64,000 nucleotides of DNA, taken from NCBI RefSeq assembly GCF_000255135.1, contig NC_016751.1:868001-932000 (forward strand), written 5' to 3'. The stretch is from Marinitoga piezophila KA3. GTDB lineage: Bacteria > Thermotogota > Thermotogae > Petrotogales > Petrotogaceae. Shown here in pieces: positions 1 through 9,880 of the stretch (position 1 is its first letter; each line of letters begins with the position of its first letter). The notes beneath the pieces were generated by a model that searched no databases, was not told the DNA's origin, and saw only the letters and a list, made by a program, of their open reading frames with translations. Position numbers and translations under genes: made by a program.

Positions 1-507
1 TACCTTTGTTACACTCAAATCTCTGAGTTCTGCATATTCTTTTGGTGATTTTAATTCTTTCAATCCGTTTAATGTAGCTTTTGCTAAATTAATTGATGTT
101 GTTGAACCCAATGCTTTTGAAAGGATATTGTGTACTCCTGCTAATTCAACAACTGCACGAACTGCTGCAGAAGCAATAATACCTGTACCAGGTCCAGCTG
201 GTTTTAAAAGCACTTTTGAAGCATCCTGTCTTCCAAATACTTCATGTGGGATTGTTCCATTTTTTACAGGAACTTCTATCATATTTTTCTTTGCATTTTG
301 AATTGCTTTTCTTATTGCTTGTGGAACTTCTCTTGCATTTCCACTTCCTACTCCAACTTTACCATTTCTGTTACCTACTACAGCTACAACCCTGAATGAT
401 ATATTTTTACCACCAGTTGTAACTTTTGTAACTCTTCTAATTTCTATTATTCTTTCTTCAAATTCTTCAGCAGCTGCTGAAGCCATTAAATTTTTATCTA
501 AGGCCAT
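1..507 (-). CDS. rpsE: 30S ribosomal protein S5 (partial, C-terminus off window)
   Basis: The reverse strand from ATG at 507 stays open to the window edge (169 codons) and begins [20 protein letters not shown]. It carries the S5 double-stranded RNA-binding N-terminal domain followed by the S5 C-terminal domain ([15 protein letters not shown] and the following helix). S5 belongs to the small subunit and helps decoding accuracy. It is the last gene of the ribosomal superoperon visible here, 17 nt after rplR. Only the last residues and stop lie outside the window. Confidence 0.97.
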   Translation of the reverse strand, partial: MALDKNLMASAAAEEFEERIIEIRRVTKVTTGGKNISFRVVAVVGNRNGKVGVGSGNAREVPQAIRKAIQNAKKNMIEVPVKNGTIPHEVFGRQDASKVLLKPAGPGTGIIASAAVRAVVELAGVHNILSKALGSTTSINLAKATLNGLKELKSPKEYAELRDLSVTKV

Positions 508-524
508 TATCTGTCAACACCTCC

Positions 525-887
525 TTAAAACTCGAGACCTGCTTCACGTGCAGCATCTGCTAATGCTTTTACTTTTCCGTGATATTTGAAGCCGCCTCTG
601 TCAAATGCTACTTTAGCAATACCTTTTTCTTTTGCTCTTTTAGCAACTAATTTTCCTACTTCTTTTGCTGCATCAATGTTCCATGTCTTTTCAAGATTTA
701 ATTCTTTATCTAAAGTAGAAGCAGCTGCCAATGTATGTCCTTTTGTATCATCTATAATTTGAACATAAATATGTTTATTGCTTTTGAAAACTACCATTCT
801 TGGTCTTTCAGGAGTTCCAAAAACTTTTCTTCTAACCCTTAAATGTCTTTTTCTTCTTAATTTTTTTCTTGGTGTGGGTTTAATCAT
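525..887 (-). CDS. rplR: 50S ribosomal protein L18
   Basis: This 120-aa basic protein has the L18 signature ([12 protein letters not shown]-like segment and C-terminal [21 protein letters not shown]). L18 binds 5S rRNA in the central protuberance of the large subunit. It lies between rplF and rpsE in the standard spc order, with short gaps and a purine-rich ribosome site (GGGAGG) before the ATG. Confidence 0.97.
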   Translation of the reverse strand: MIKPTPRKKLRRKRHLRVRRKVFGTPERPRMVVFKSNKHIYVQIIDDTKGHTLAAASTLDKELNLEKTWNIDAAKEVGKLVAKRAKEKGIAKVAFDRGGFKYHGKVKALADAAREAGLEF

Positions 888-901
888 CTGGTCAGCCTCC
901 C

Positions 902-1456
902 TTAAACTTTCTTACCTTGTTTTCTAATGATTACCTCGCCAACATATTTGATACCTTTTCCAGAGTATACATTTGGTTTTCTAAATCTCTTAATTTTTGC
1001 TGCAACTTCACCAACTAAGTATTTGTCAATTCCTTTTACAATTACTTTATTTGGTGCTGGTACTTCAATTGTTATTCCTTCTGGTGGAATATATTCTATT
1101 GGATGTGAGTAACCAAGTTCTAATACTAATGTTGAACCCTGTAATTTTGCTCTGTATCCAATACCAATAATTTCTAATTCTTTTGTGAATCCTTCTGTTA
1201 CACCTTTAATCATATTTTTAACAAGTGATGCATATGTACCCTGGAACATATTGATTTTCTTTGCATCACTTTTTCTTTTCATTGCTGATTCATTACCTTC
1301 TACTTTTATTTTATTATCTTCAATTACGAATTTTACATATGGTAAATATTCCTGTGTTAATTCACCTTTAGGGCCTTTTACTTTAATTTCTTTTTCGTTT
1401 ACTGTCACTTCTACCCCATTTGGTATATCTATTGGATTTTTTGATATACGTGACAT
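902..1456 (-). CDS. rplF: 50S ribosomal protein L6
   Basis: This 184-aa protein has the two repeated L6 domains and the C-terminal signature [24 protein letters not shown]6 sits near the factor-binding site of the large subunit and binds 23S rRNA. It is in the spc order after rpsH, with a GGAGGTGC ribosome site. Length and start match the family. Confidence 0.97.
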   Translation of the reverse strand: MSRISKNPIDIPNGVEVTVNEKEIKVKGPKGELTQEYLPYVKFVIEDNKIKVEGNESAMKRKSDAKKINMFQGTYASLVKNMIKGVTEGFTKELEIIGIGYRAKLQGSTLVLELGYSHPIEYIPPEGITIEVPAPNKVIVKGIDKYLVGEVAAKIKRFRKPNVYSGKGIKYVGEVIIRKQGKKV

Positions 1457-1470
1457 TTATTCAGCACCTC

Positions 1471-1875
1471 CTACCAAACGTAACAAATTAATTCTCCACC
1501 GACTCCGAGTTCTCTTGCTTCTTTGTCGGTAAGAACACCTTTTGAAGTTGAGATTATTGATATTCCCATTCCACCTTTTACAACTGGAATTTTATCTTTT
1601 GATACATATACTCTTCTACCTGGTTTTGATACTCTTATTATGCTCTGAATTACTCTTTGTCTGTTCTTTCTGTCACCTTTGTATTTTAACTGTATTTTTA
1701 ATATACCCTGTTTTCCATCTTCGATAAATTTATAATCTGCAATATAACCTTCTCTTTTTAATATTTCAGCTATATTTCTCTTTAAGTTTGATGCTGGAAC
1801 TTCTACACTTTCTTTCATAACAAGGTTTGCATTTCTTATTCTTGTAAGCATATCTGCTACGGGATCACTCCACAT
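1471..1875 (-). CDS. rpsH: 30S ribosomal protein S8
   Basis: This 134-aa protein starts [18 protein letters not shown], typical of S8, and ends with the conserved [20 protein letters not shown] segment. S8 binds helix 21 of 16S rRNA and in many bacteria also represses the spc operon. Neighbours are rpsN upstream and rplF downstream, all closely spaced. Confidence 0.97.
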   Translation of the reverse strand: MWSDPVADMLTRIRNANLVMKESVEVPASNLKRNIAEILKREGYIADYKFIEDGKQGILKIQLKYKGDRKNRQRVIQSIIRVSKPGRRVYVSKDKIPVVKGGMGISIISTSKGVLTDKEARELGVGGELICYVW

Positions 1876-1888
1876 TAAGATTCCCTCC

Positions 1889-2074
1889 TTACCAACTTGC
1901 CTTTTTAACGCCTGGTAATTTTCCTTCCAAGGCTAATTTTCTGAAACATACTCTACATAAACCGAATTCTCTATATACAGCTCTTGGTCTTCCACAAACT
2001 ATACATCTTGAATATTCTCTTGTCTTATATTTTTTTGGTTTTTTCCATCTTGCAACCATTGATTTTTTTGCCAT
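1889..2074 (-). CDS. rpsN: 30S ribosomal protein S14, zinc-binding type (type Z)
   Basis: This is the short 61-aa form of S14. Cys24, Cys27, Cys40 and Cys43 form two CxxC pairs (CIVC, CRVC) that bind zinc, so this is the C+ type rather than the longer zinc-free form. It sits between rplE and rpsH as in other spc operons. Confidence 0.97.
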   Translation of the reverse strand: MAKKSMVARWKKPKKYKTREYSRCIVCGRPRAVYREFGLCRVCFRKLALEGKLPGVKKASW

Positions 2075-2088
2075 TATTTACCTCCTCC

Positions 2089-2643
2089 TTAATCTCTCTT
2101 GAAAGGGAAGCCCATTAATTGAAGGAGTTTTCTTGCTTCCTCATCTGTCTTTGCAGTTGTAACAATAGTAATATCCATACCCTGTACTCTTTTTACCTGG
2201 TCTGGTTTTAATTCTGGGAAAACTAATTGTTCTGTTAACCCAAATGTGTAATTTCCTCTTCCATCAAAGCTATTTGGATTCATACCTCTGAAGTCCCTTA
2301 ATTTTGGGAAAATTATATTAATTAATTTGTAGAGGAAGTTGTACATTTTCATGCTTCTTAATGTTACTTTTGCACCAATAGGCATTCCTTCTCTTAATTT
2401 GAAGTTAGCAACACTCTTTTTTGCTCTTGTAACTACAGCTTTTTGGCCTGTAATTATTGATAATTCCTGAGCGTGTTTTTCAACTACATCAGCGTTTCTT
2501 GAGCCCTCACCAATACCCATATTCACAACAATTTTTACGATTTTTGGTACTTCATGAATGTTTTTGTATCCAAATTCTTTCATGAGGGCTGGAACTACTT
2601 CTTTTTCATATTTATCTTTTAAAGGTATAAATTCGTATCTCAT
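2089..2643 (-). CDS. rplE: 50S ribosomal protein L5
   Basis: This 184-aa protein has the L5 segments [18 protein letters not shown] and [19 protein letters not shown]5 binds 5S rRNA and contacts the P-site tRNA. It follows rplX in the spc order and has normal length. Confidence 0.97.
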   Translation of the reverse strand: MRYEFIPLKDKYEKEVVPALMKEFGYKNIHEVPKIVKIVVNMGIGEGSRNADVVEKHAQELSIITGQKAVVTRAKKSVANFKLREGMPIGAKVTLRSMKMYNFLYKLINIIFPKLRDFRGMNPNSFDGRGNYTFGLTEQLVFPELKPDQVKRVQGMDITIVTTAKTDEEARKLLQLMGFPFKRD

Positions 2644-2660
2644 TATCTATTCCTCCCTCA

Positions 2661-2978
2661 TTAAACCTTATCTATGATTTCGTTACATTTTCTGCAAACT
2701 CTAACCTTTTTGCCTTCTTCGAGAACCCTGTAACCAACTCTTGTTGGTTTTCCGCAGTTTGGACAAACAACCATTACTTTATTTGCATATATTGGTGCTG
2801 GTTGTTCGATAATTCCACCTTCTCTTAACTGCTGTGTTGGTCTCTGATGTTTCTTTACAATATTTACATTTTCTACAATAATTTTATTTAATTTAGGCAT
2901 TACTCTTAAAACTTTACCTTCTTTACCTTTATCTTTACCAGATATTACTCTTACTAAATCGCCTTTTTTTACTTTCAT
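2661..2978 (-). CDS. rplX: 50S ribosomal protein L24 with C-terminal zinc ribbon
   Basis: The first 60 residues are the KOW-type L24 domain ([20 protein letters not shown]). The C-terminus adds two CxxC pairs (CPNC and CRKC), a zinc-ribbon extension seen in many bacterial L24 proteins. L24 starts assembly of the large subunit. The gene lies 9 nt after rplN. Confidence 0.96.
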   Translation of the reverse strand: MKVKKGDLVRVISGKDKGKEGKVLRVMPKLNKIIVENVNIVKKHQRPTQQLREGGIIEQPAPIYANKVMVVCPNCGKPTRVGYRVLEEGKKVRVCRKCNEIIDKV

Positions 2979-2987
2979 GCTCTCACC

Positions 2988-3356
2988 TCACCATACTTCT
3001 TGTGCAAGAGATGCTATTTTTGTGTAACCTGCTTCTCTTACTTCTCTAGCAATTGGTCCAAACACACGTGTTCCAACAGGCATATTGTTTTTATCTATTA
3101 AAACAGCTGCATTTTCATCGAATCTAATATGTGAACCATCTTTTCTTCTGATTTCTTTTTTTGTTCTAACTATTACAGCTTTTACAACCTGACCTTTTTT
3201 TATGTCTGTGTGAGGAATAGCTTCTCTTACTGAACATACTACAACGTCGCCTACTGTTCCTACTGATTTATGAAATCCACCTAATACTCTTATTACTCTT
3301 AATACTTTTGCTCCAGAATTATCTGCAGCTCTTAAATATGACTCAGTCTGTATCAT
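2988..3356 (-). CDS. rplN: 50S ribosomal protein L14
   Basis: This 122-aa protein starts [19 protein letters not shown] and has the L14 core. L14 binds 23S rRNA and forms an intersubunit bridge. The start codon overlaps the rpsQ stop by one base (TAATG), which points to coupled translation. Confidence 0.97.
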   Translation of the reverse strand: MIQTESYLRAADNSGAKVLRVIRVLGGFHKSVGTVGDVVVCSVREAIPHTDIKKGQVVKAVIVRTKKEIRRKDGSHIRFDENAAVLIDKNNMPVGTRVFGPIAREVREAGYTKIASLAQEVW

Positions 3357-3658
3357 TATGCGTCACCCCCAACTTCTTCCACTGTTTCGGGTGTTTCATT
3401 ATTTTTTTCCGCAAAAATGTTCTTTTCAACAATTCTTACAACTTTCCATGTTTTTGTTTTTGAATATGGTCTTGATTCTTCTATTTCTACTATATCTCCA
3501 ATACCACATTCATTGTTTTCATCATGAGCATGGAATTTCTTTGATTTCTTAACGAACTTTTTATATATAGGATGTTTTATTCTTCTTTCAACTTTAACAA
3601 CAACTGTTTTATCCATTTTGTCGCTAACAACTTCGCCTATTAATGTTTTTTTAGGCAT
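3356..3658 (-). CDS. rpsQ: 30S ribosomal protein S17
   Basis: This 100-aa protein begins [20 protein letters not shown], the S17 OB-fold start. The last 20 or so residues (acidic, Asn/Glu rich) extend beyond the usual bacterial S17 length of about 85. S17 binds 16S rRNA early in assembly. The stop overlaps the rplN start. Confidence 0.96.
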   Translation of the reverse strand: MPKKTLIGEVVSDKMDKTVVVKVERRIKHPIYKKFVKKSKKFHAHDENNECGIGDIVEIEESRPYSKTKTWKVVRIVEKNIFAEKNNETPETVEEVGGDA

Positions 3659-3664
3659 TACTCA

Positions 3665-3871
3665 TTACCTCCTTATACCCAATTCCCTTTGTCTGAGAAT
3701 TGTTTTTATTCTTGCTATGTCTCTTCTTACCATTTTTATGGAAGCAGTATTTTTTATCTGACCTAATTCGTGTTGGAATCTCATTTCAAATAATTTTTTC
3801 TTTGCTTCTTCTAATTTTGTTTTTAATTCTTCATCTGTTAAGTTGATTAATTCAGCTACTTGTTTCTTCAT
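3665..3871 (-). CDS. rpmC: 50S ribosomal protein L29
   Basis: This 68-aa helical protein has the L29 pattern ([21 protein letters not shown]...[15 protein letters not shown]). L29 lies near the peptide exit tunnel. Its ATG overlaps the rplP stop by four bases (ATGA). Confidence 0.96.
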   Translation of the reverse strand: MKKQVAELINLTDEELKTKLEEAKKKLFEMRFQHELGQIKNTASIKMVRRDIARIKTILRQRELGIRR

Positions 3872-4296
3872 TTTGCTTCCCCCCTTATATGGTACCTGGG
3901 TACTATTTTTGTCTTGATTGGTAATTTTGTTGCTGCGTATTCTAATGCTTCTTTTGCTAATTCTTCAGATGTTCCAGCAATTTCAAATAAAACCTTTCCT
4001 GGTTTTACTACTGCTACCCATCCTTCTACGTCACCTTTACCTTTTCCCATTCTTGTTCCAATTCCTTTTGATGTAATTGGTTTATCAGGGAATATTTTAA
4101 TCCATATTTTACCGTTTCTTTTTAATGTTCTAACCATTGCTAACCTACATGCTTCTATTTGTTGTGAAGTAATCATTGCTGGTTCTAATGCTTTTAAACC
4201 CCATTCGCCAAAGTCAACTAATGTTCCGCCTTTGGCTTTACCTTTCATTGTACCTCTTTGTATTTTTCTATATTTATATCTTTTTGGCATTAACAT
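3868..4296 (-). CDS. rplP: 50S ribosomal protein L16
   Basis: This 142-aa protein begins [15 protein letters not shown] and has the L16 segments [20 protein letters not shown] and [20 protein letters not shown]16 helps shape the A-site region. A second ATG two codons in (MPKRYKY) is the family's usual start, so the first two residues are uncertain. Confidence 0.96.
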   Translation of the reverse strand: MLMPKRYKYRKIQRGTMKGKAKGGTLVDFGEWGLKALEPAMITSQQIEACRLAMVRTLKRNGKIWIKIFPDKPITSKGIGTRMGKGKGDVEGWVAVVKPGKVLFEIAGTSEELAKEALEYAATKLPIKTKIVPRYHIRGEAK

Positions 4297-4318
4297 TTAC
4301 ATCACGCCCTCCTTTAGT

Positions 4319-4951
4319 TCATAACTGAGTGTCGCCTTTATAAACCCAAACTTTTATTCCGATAGTTCCAGATAATGTTTGTGCTTCAGCAGTTCCGTAA
4401 TCAATGTCTGATCTCAATGTTTGTAAAGGTAATCTTCCTTCCATATACCATTCAGTTCTTGCGATTTCAGCACCGTTTAATCTTCCTGAAACCATTATTT
4501 TAATTCCTTTTGCTCCTCTTTTTAATGCTGCTGAAATTGCTCTTTTCATTGCTCTCTTATATGATGCCCTTTTAACAATCTGGCCAGCAATGTTTTCTGC
4601 AATTAATACAGCGTTTGTTTGAGGATTTCTAATTTCGTCTATGTTAATTCTTACGTTTCTATCATTTACCATGCCTTCAATTTCTTTTTTCAATGCCTGA
4701 ATTTCTGCACCTTTTCTTCCAATAATTATTCCAACTCTTACTGCTTTTATTGTTATGTTTATTTGTGTTGAAGAAGGTCTTTCAATTAATATATCTCCAA
4801 TTCCTGCTTCATAATATTTTTGTTTTATGTAATCTCTTATTTTTAAATCTTCTTTTAAATATTCTGCATAATTATCTTCACTAAACCAGTTTGCTTTCCA
4901 TGGTTTTGATATTCCTAACCTGAAACCATATGGATGTACTTTTTGACCCAC
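4319..4951 (-). CDS. rpsC: 30S ribosomal protein S3
   Basis: This 210-aa protein begins [18 protein letters not shown] and has a KH-type RNA-binding domain ([20 protein letters not shown]) and the C-terminal S3 domain ([20 protein letters not shown]). S3 lines the mRNA entry tunnel. It lies between rplV and rplP in S10-operon order. Confidence 0.97.
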   Translation of the reverse strand: MGQKVHPYGFRLGISKPWKANWFSEDNYAEYLKEDLKIRDYIKQKYYEAGIGDILIERPSSTQINITIKAVRVGIIIGRKGAEIQALKKEIEGMVNDRNVRINIDEIRNPQTNAVLIAENIAGQIVKRASYKRAMKRAISAALKRGAKGIKIMVSGRLNGAEIARTEWYMEGRLPLQTLRSDIDYGTAEAQTLSGTIGIKVWVYKGDTQL

Positions 4952-4963
4952 GGATATTCCACC

Positions 4964-5416
4964 TCACTTCTGAGATTTTAACTCTTTTTCTTTTTGTCTG
5001 TCTCTAACAACAACGGTAATGTGTGACATTCTCTTTAAAAGAATATCAGCTCTTCCTCTTCCTCTTGGCCAAAGTCTTTTCATTCTTGGACCATCATTTA
5101 CATATACTTCTGCAACATATAAATCGTCTGCATTTAAGCCAAAATTGTTTTCTGCATTAGCAATAGCAGATACTAATACTTTATATGTTAATCTTGCAGC
5201 TTTTTTAGGGCTGAACATTAATATCTGTAATGCTTCATCAACATTTTTTCCTCTTATTGCATTTATTACTGATCTTGCTTTTTTAGGAGATATTCTTAAG
5301 TATTTTGCTGTTGCTTTTGCTTCAATTTTTGGCTGTGCTGCTTCAGCTTCTTTTCTTAATCTATGATAAACTGACCTTTTTAACCTTTTACCATCTTGAA
5401 CTCTTGATACAGCCAT
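4964..5416 (-). CDS. rplV: 50S ribosomal protein L22
   Basis: The protein has the L22 core ([21 protein letters not shown] ... [18 protein letters not shown]). An ATG at 5434 gives 156 aa, but I prefer the ATG at 5416 ([10 protein letters not shown], 150 aa): it has a strong GAGGAGGG site 8 nt upstream, whereas the earlier ATG sits too close to its GGTGA. L22 reaches into the exit tunnel; its loop is a site of macrolide resistance in other bacteria. The N-terminus is longer than in the 110-aa forms. Confidence 0.93.
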   Translation of the reverse strand: MAVSRVQDGKRLKRSVYHRLRKEAEAAQPKIEAKATAKYLRISPKKARSVINAIRGKNVDEALQILMFSPKKAARLTYKVLVSAIANAENNFGLNADDLYVAEVYVNDGPRMKRLWPRGRGRADILLKRMSHITVVVRDRQKEKELKSQK

Positions 5417-5430
5417 GATTACGTCCCTCC

Positions 5431-5715
5431 TCATTTCACCTTGCCTTTTTTAGCCTTTTTATCAGCGTGACCACCAAATCTTCTTGTTGGTGCAAATTCA
5501 CCTAATCTATGTCCAATCATGTGTTCTGTTATATAAACAGGTATATGTTTCATTCCATTATGTACAGCAATTGTATGTCCTATCATTTCTGGTAATATCA
5601 TTGAAGCTCTGCTCCAAGTCTTTATTACTTTCTTTTCTCCTTTTTCATTCATTTCTCTTATCTTTTTCAACAGACTTGGGTGTACATAAGGCCCTTTCTT
5701 TAAAGATCTACTCAC
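5431..5715 (-). CDS. rpsS: 30S ribosomal protein S19 (GTG start)
   Basis: S19 normally begins [10 protein letters not shown]; this matches a GTG codon at 5715, preceded by GGGGG with an 8-nt gap. An upstream in-frame GTG at 5724 would add three residues and overlaps the ribosome site, so I reject it. The core shows [20 protein letters not shown] and the C-terminal [13 protein letters not shown]19 contacts the A site and the head of the small subunit. Confidence 0.95.
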   Translation of the reverse strand: MSRSLKKGPYVHPSLLKKIREMNEKGEKKVIKTWSRASMILPEMIGHTIAVHNGMKHIPVYITEHMIGHRLGEFAPTRRFGGHADKKAKKGKVK

Positions 5716-5732
5716 TAACAGCACCCCCTAGG

Positions 5733-6557
5733 TTACTTTTTTCTTCTTCTTACAATAAATTTATCTGATTTTCTCTTTCCACGTCTTGTTTTGTATCCTT
5801 TTGCAGGTGTTCCCCAAGGACTTCTTGGAATATGACCTTTACTTGCACCTTCACCACCACCCATTGGGTGATCAACTGGGTTCATAGCCATACCTCTAAC
5901 GTGTGGTCTTCTTCCTAACCATCTTGTTCTACCTGCTTTACCGAATACTTCGTTTATATGATCTTCATTTCCAACCATACCTATTGTTGCCATACCTTTA
6001 ATGTGAACTTTTCTTAATTCACTTGAAGGCATTCTTAATAATGCGTATTTTCCTTCTTTTGCCATTAATTGTGCATATGTTCCTGCTGATCTTGCAATCT
6101 TTGCACCTTTTCCAGGTTCAAATTCTATATTATGAACTATTGTACCCACAGGAATATTTTCTAATGGCAATGCATTACCTGGCTTAATTTCTGCATCTGG
6201 TCCTGAAACTAATGTTTCTCCAACCTTAACTCCTTTTGGAGCAAGAATATATCTCTTTTCACCATCTGCATATACTAATAATGCAATTCTTGCGCTTCTG
6301 TTTGGATCGTATTCTATAGATACAACTTTTGCAGGTACCCCAAATTTATCTCTTTTGAAGTCAATAACCCTGTATCTTCTTTTGTGTCCGCCACCTCTAT
6401 GTCTCATGGTAACTCTTCCATAAGAGTTTCTACCACCAGTTTTTTTGAGAGGCTTTATCAATGATTTTTCTGGGGTATCCTTTGTAATTTCTGAGAAATC
6501 TGTGATTATCATAAATCTCCTGGAAGGAGTTATTGGCTTAAACTTTTTAAGACCCAT
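5733..6557 (-). CDS. rplB: 50S ribosomal protein L2
   Basis: This 274-aa protein shows the L2 signatures [20 protein letters not shown] and [19 protein letters not shown]2 is close to the peptidyl-transferase centre and is needed for subunit joining. Length and position (after rplW, before rpsS) are standard. Confidence 0.98.
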   Translation of the reverse strand: MGLKKFKPITPSRRFMIITDFSEITKDTPEKSLIKPLKKTGGRNSYGRVTMRHRGGGHKRRYRVIDFKRDKFGVPAKVVSIEYDPNRSARIALLVYADGEKRYILAPKGVKVGETLVSGPDAEIKPGNALPLENIPVGTIVHNIEFEPGKGAKIARSAGTYAQLMAKEGKYALLRMPSSELRKVHIKGMATIGMVGNEDHINEVFGKAGRTRWLGRRPHVRGMAMNPVDHPMGGGEGASKGHIPRSPWGTPAKGYKTRRGKRKSDKFIVRRRKK

Positions 6558-6573
6558 TTCAGCTCACCTCTCC

Positions 6574-6873
6574 TTATAAATTACCTTGAAGCTCTTTTAT
6601 TACATATCCTTCAGCTAACTTAACAATAGCTTTTTTCCATGATCTTGTTTTACCTTCAAATCTTCCCAATCTCTTTGGTTTTGGTTTTACATTCATTGTA
6701 TAAACCTTTTCAACCTTTACATTAAATAATTCCTCAACAGCTTTTTTTATTTCAGGCTTTGTTGCATCTTTAGCTACTTCAAATGTATATTTGCCCTCGC
6801 CCATTAATAAGTATGTTTTTTCTGTGAGGACCGGCCTTATAACAACGTCATAATTAAATTCTTTTTTAACCAT
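6574..6873 (-). CDS. rplW: 50S ribosomal protein L23
   Basis: This 99-aa protein has the L23 pattern (VVIRPVLTEKTYLLMGEGKY ... FNVKVEKVYTMNVKPK). L23 is at the tunnel exit and docks trigger factor and SRP. Its ATG overlaps the rplD stop by one base. Confidence 0.96.
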   Translation of the reverse strand: MVKKEFNYDVVIRPVLTEKTYLLMGEGKYTFEVAKDATKPEIKKAVEELFNVKVEKVYTMNVKPKPKRLGRFEGKTRSWKKAIVKLAEGYVIKELQGNL

Positions 6874-7550
6874 CAGCCGAGCACCTCCTCGATCTTTGCT
6901 ACTGTATCTTTTGTAAGGATTACTTTTTCGTTGTTTATTATGTCGAATACATTTAATCCATCTACATTCACTTTTTTACCATCTTTACCCTGATTTGGAT
7001 TATCAGCAATTATAACCTTTACTGTTGGAATATTTTTTGCTGATAATTTTACATTAATATATCCATCTTTTTTCCAAGGTAATACTACTAATGTTTTTGT
7101 GTTTTCAAATCCGAAGTTCTTTAATACTTCTTTCATAGATTTTGTTCTTGGTTTTTCAAATGTCAAGTCATCTATTACAATAAGATTATTTTCTTTTACC
7201 CTTACACTTAATGCTGATTTTAATGCTAATCTTTTCATTTTCTTTGTTAATTTTTTTGACCAATCTCTTGGTTTTGGTCCAAATGTAACTCCACCGTGTC
7301 TCCATAATGGTGACCTTATTGATCCTGCCCTTGCTCTTCCTGTATGTTTCTGTGACCAAGGTTTTCTTCCGCCACCTCTAACTTCTGCTCTTGTTTTTGT
7401 TGAAGCGGTTCCTCTTCTTCTATTTGCTAACTGCATATCTACATATCTGTATAACAAGTCTGTGTTTGGTTCAATTGCAAATATTGAATCTTTTACATCA
7501 ATTGTACCTATCTTTTCACCTTTAACTGAATAAAGGTCTAACTGAGCCAT
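6873..7550 (-). CDS. rplD: 50S ribosomal protein L4
   Basis: This 225-aa protein has the conserved extended loop ([31 protein letters not shown]) that lines the exit tunnel. In Gammaproteobacteria L4 also represses the S10 operon; I see nothing here that shows this. Confidence 0.97.
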   Translation of the reverse strand: MAQLDLYSVKGEKIGTIDVKDSIFAIEPNTDLLYRYVDMQLANRRRGTASTKTRAEVRGGGRKPWSQKHTGRARAGSIRSPLWRHGGVTFGPKPRDWSKKLTKKMKRLALKSALSVRVKENNLIVIDDLTFEKPRTKSMKEVLKNFGFENTKTLVVLPWKKDGYINVKLSAKNIPTVKVIIADNPNQGKDGKKVNVDGLNVFDIINNEKVILTKDTVAKIEEVLG

Positions 7551-7584
7551 TTCTTCTTACCTCCTCGTTCTTCATTTTCGGGGC

Positions 7585-8208
7585 TTACTTTTTGATTGCT
7601 TCTCTGATTATTAACAATCCACCCCTCGCACCTGGAACTCCACCTTTAACTGCTATAAGGTTGTTTTCTTTATCTATTTTTACGACTTCTGAGTTTAATA
7701 CTGTAATTCTTTCATTTCCGTAATGTCCGAACATCTTTTTACCTTTGAATACTTTTGCTGGTTCTGTGTGGTTACCTGTTGAACCTAAAGCTCTATGGAA
7801 TTTAGAACCGTGTGTTTTTCTTCCTCCACCAAAATTCCATCTTTTAATTACACCAGCGTAACCTCTACCTTTTGACCAACCTGTTACATCTACTTTTTCT
7901 CCTTCTTCAAAAATTGATACATCAATTGTCTGACCAATTTCATATGCATCTACGTCATCAACTTTGAATTCTTTAAGAACTCTCATTGGTTTTACGCCTG
8001 CTTTTTTGAAGATTCCAAGCTTTGGTTTGTTTACTTTGTATTCTTTTACTTCTTCAAAACCAACCTGAATAGCTTTATAACCATCTTTTTCTTCTGTTTT
8101 TTTCTGCACTACTACACATGGTCCAGCTTTTATAACTGTGACCGGGATGGCTTTACCATCTTTATAAACTCTTGTCATACCTACTTTTCTTCCTAAAATA
8201 CCTTTCAT
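7585..8208 (-). CDS. rplC: 50S ribosomal protein L3
   Basis: This 207-aa protein begins MKGILGRKVGMTRVYKDGKA and has the L3 signature FHRALGSTGNHTEPAKVFKG. L3 starts 50S assembly and reaches towards the peptidyl-transferase centre. The GAGGTGA ribosome site lies just upstream. Confidence 0.97.
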   Translation of the reverse strand: MKGILGRKVGMTRVYKDGKAIPVTVIKAGPCVVVQKKTEEKDGYKAIQVGFEEVKEYKVNKPKLGIFKKAGVKPMRVLKEFKVDDVDAYEIGQTIDVSIFEEGEKVDVTGWSKGRGYAGVIKRWNFGGGRKTHGSKFHRALGSTGNHTEPAKVFKGKKMFGHYGNERITVLNSEVVKIDKENNLIAVKGGVPGARGGLLIIREAIKK

Positions 8209-8241
8209 GCTAACTTCACCTCCAGAGCCCGATCATTAAAA

Positions 8242-8550
8242 TTAAGCCTTCATATCTACTGATACACCTGATGGTAACTGAATTTTTAATAATTCTGTTA
8301 CTGTTTCCTGTGTTGCATCGTAGATGTAAATAACTCTTTTATGTACTCTTTTTTCAAATTGTTCTCTTGAATAGTTGTATTTATGTGGTGATCTTATAAC
8401 ACTGTAAATTGTTTTTTCTGTTGGTAGTGGAATAGGTCCTGAAACCTTTGCACTGCTATTTTTAACTGCATCTATTATTTTTTGTGCTGATTCATCTAAT
8501 AATCTATGATCATATGATTTTAATCTTATTTTAATCAACTTTTTTGCCAT
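8242..8550 (-). CDS. rpsJ: 30S ribosomal protein S10 (NusE)
   Basis: This 102-aa protein has the S10 core ([20 protein letters not shown] ... [19 protein letters not shown]). S10 belongs to the small subunit and doubles as the antitermination factor NusE. It is the first gene of the S10 block and is separated from tuf by an 88-nt gap holding a stem-loop. Confidence 0.97.
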   Translation of the reverse strand: MAKKLIKIRLKSYDHRLLDESAQKIIDAVKNSSAKVSGPIPLPTEKTIYSVIRSPHKYNYSREQFEKRVHKRVIYIYDATQETVTELLKIQLPSGVSVDMKA

Positions 8551-8570
8551 ACTGACCCTCCTTTAAGCAT

Positions 8571-8597
8571 TTAGCAAAGGGAGCGTGGAAGCTCCCC
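8571..8597 (-). terminator. Stem-loop between tuf and rpsJ
   Basis: On the minus strand GGGAGC-TTCCAC-GCTCCC, with flanking A/T, forms a 6-bp GC-rich hairpin between the tuf stop and rpsJ. The following run is only TTTG, so a partial terminator or processing site is more likely than a full stop. A weak promoter-like pair (TTGCAA near 8628, TATAAA near 8606, 16-nt spacing) lies just upstream of it. Confidence 0.4.
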
Positions 8598-8638
8598 GAT
8601 TTTATATTTTATAATAAAAACTTTGCAAAAAGATTTTA

Positions 8639-9838
8639 TTATTCTACTATTTCTGTAACAACACCTGCTCCAACTGTTCTTCCACCTTCACGAACAGCAA
8701 ATCTCATGTTCTTTTCTAATGCTACAGGGTAGATTAATTCTACTGTTGTTACAATGTTATCTCCTGGCATAACCATTTCTGCTCCGCCTTCGAATTCTAA
8801 CAATGTACCTGTAACGTCAGCTGTTCTGATGTAGAATTGTGGTCTGTAACCTTTCTTGAATGGAGTGTGTCTTCCTCCTTCTTCTTTCTTTAATACGTAG
8901 ATTTGTGCTTTGAATTTCTTATGAGGTGTGATTGAACCTGGTTTTGCTAATACCTGACCTCTCCATACTTCGTCTTTGTCAATACCTCTTAACAAACATC
9001 CTACGTTGTCACCAGCGATACCTTCGTCTAATAATTTTCTGAACATTTCAACACCAGTTACAACTGTTTTCTTAATTTCATCTGTCATACCAACGATTTC
9101 TACTTCGTCACCTGGGTGAATAGCTCCTCTTTCGATTCTTCCTGTAACAACTGTACCCCTACCTGTGATTGAGAATACGTCTTCAACAGGCATAAGGAAT
9201 GGCTGATCTACTGGTCTCTGTGGTTCTGGGAAGTAGCTGTCTACTGCATCCATTAATTCGTAGATTTTCTGTACCCATGGATCGTCCTGTGAATCTGCTT
9301 CTAATGCTTTTAAAGCTGAACCTTTGATTACAGGAACTTCGTCTCCTGGGAATTCGTACTGATTTAATAATTCTCTTACTTCCATTTCAACTAATTCGAT
9401 GATTTCTTCGTCATCAACCATATCTGTTTTGTTGATGAATACAACGATAGCTGGAACGTTAACCTGTCTTGATAAGAGAACGTGTTCTCTTGTTTGTGGC
9501 ATAACACCGTCTGTTGCTGCTACAACTAAGATAGCACCATCCATCTGTGCAGCACCTGTGATCATATTTTTGATGTAGTCAGCGTGACCTGGACAGTCGA
9601 TATGTGCATAGTGTCTGTGATCTGTTTCGTATTCAACGTGTGCAATATTGATTGTAATACCTCTCTGTTTTTCTTCTGGAGCTTTATCGATTTGTTCAAA
9701 TGGTGTGAAGTCTGCGTATCCTTTTAAAGCTAATGATTTTGTAATAGCTGCTGTTAATGTTGTTTTACCGTGGTCGATATGTCCGATTGTACCAATATTC
9801 ATATGTGGTTTGCTTCTGACGAACTTTTCTTTTGCCAT
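8639..9838 (-). CDS. tuf: Elongation factor Tu
   Basis: This 399-aa GTPase has G1 ([10 protein letters not shown]), G3 ([12 protein letters not shown]) and G4 (NKTD) motifs and the three EF-Tu domains, ending AGVVTEIVE. It brings aminoacyl-tRNA to the ribosome. It follows fusA by 42 nt and precedes the S10 genes, joining the str and S10 operons. Only one copy is visible in this window. Confidence 0.99.
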   Translation of the reverse strand: MAKEKFVRSKPHMNIGTIGHIDHGKTTLTAAITKSLALKGYADFTPFEQIDKAPEEKQRGITINIAHVEYETDHRHYAHIDCPGHADYIKNMITGAAQMDGAILVVAATDGVMPQTREHVLLSRQVNVPAIVVFINKTDMVDDEEIIELVEMEVRELLNQYEFPGDEVPVIKGSALKALEADSQDDPWVQKIYELMDAVDSYFPEPQRPVDQPFLMPVEDVFSITGRGTVVTGRIERGAIHPGDEVEIVGMTDEIKKTVVTGVEMFRKLLDEGIAGDNVGCLLRGIDKDEVWRGQVLAKPGSITPHKKFKAQIYVLKKEEGGRHTPFKKGYRPQFYIRTADVTGTLLEFEGGAEMVMPGDNIVTTVELIYPVALEKNMRFAVREGGRTVGAGVVTEIVE

Positions 9839-9880
9839 TTTTTGTCCCTCCTCTATGTTTTGTGATGCTATTTAATAAGA

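Noticed and set aside
8601-8628. Separate promoter for the S10 block
   Set aside because: TTGCAA-16-TATAAA on the minus strand is weak and TTGCAA is self-complementary; I mention it with the stem-loop but do not list it as a promoter.
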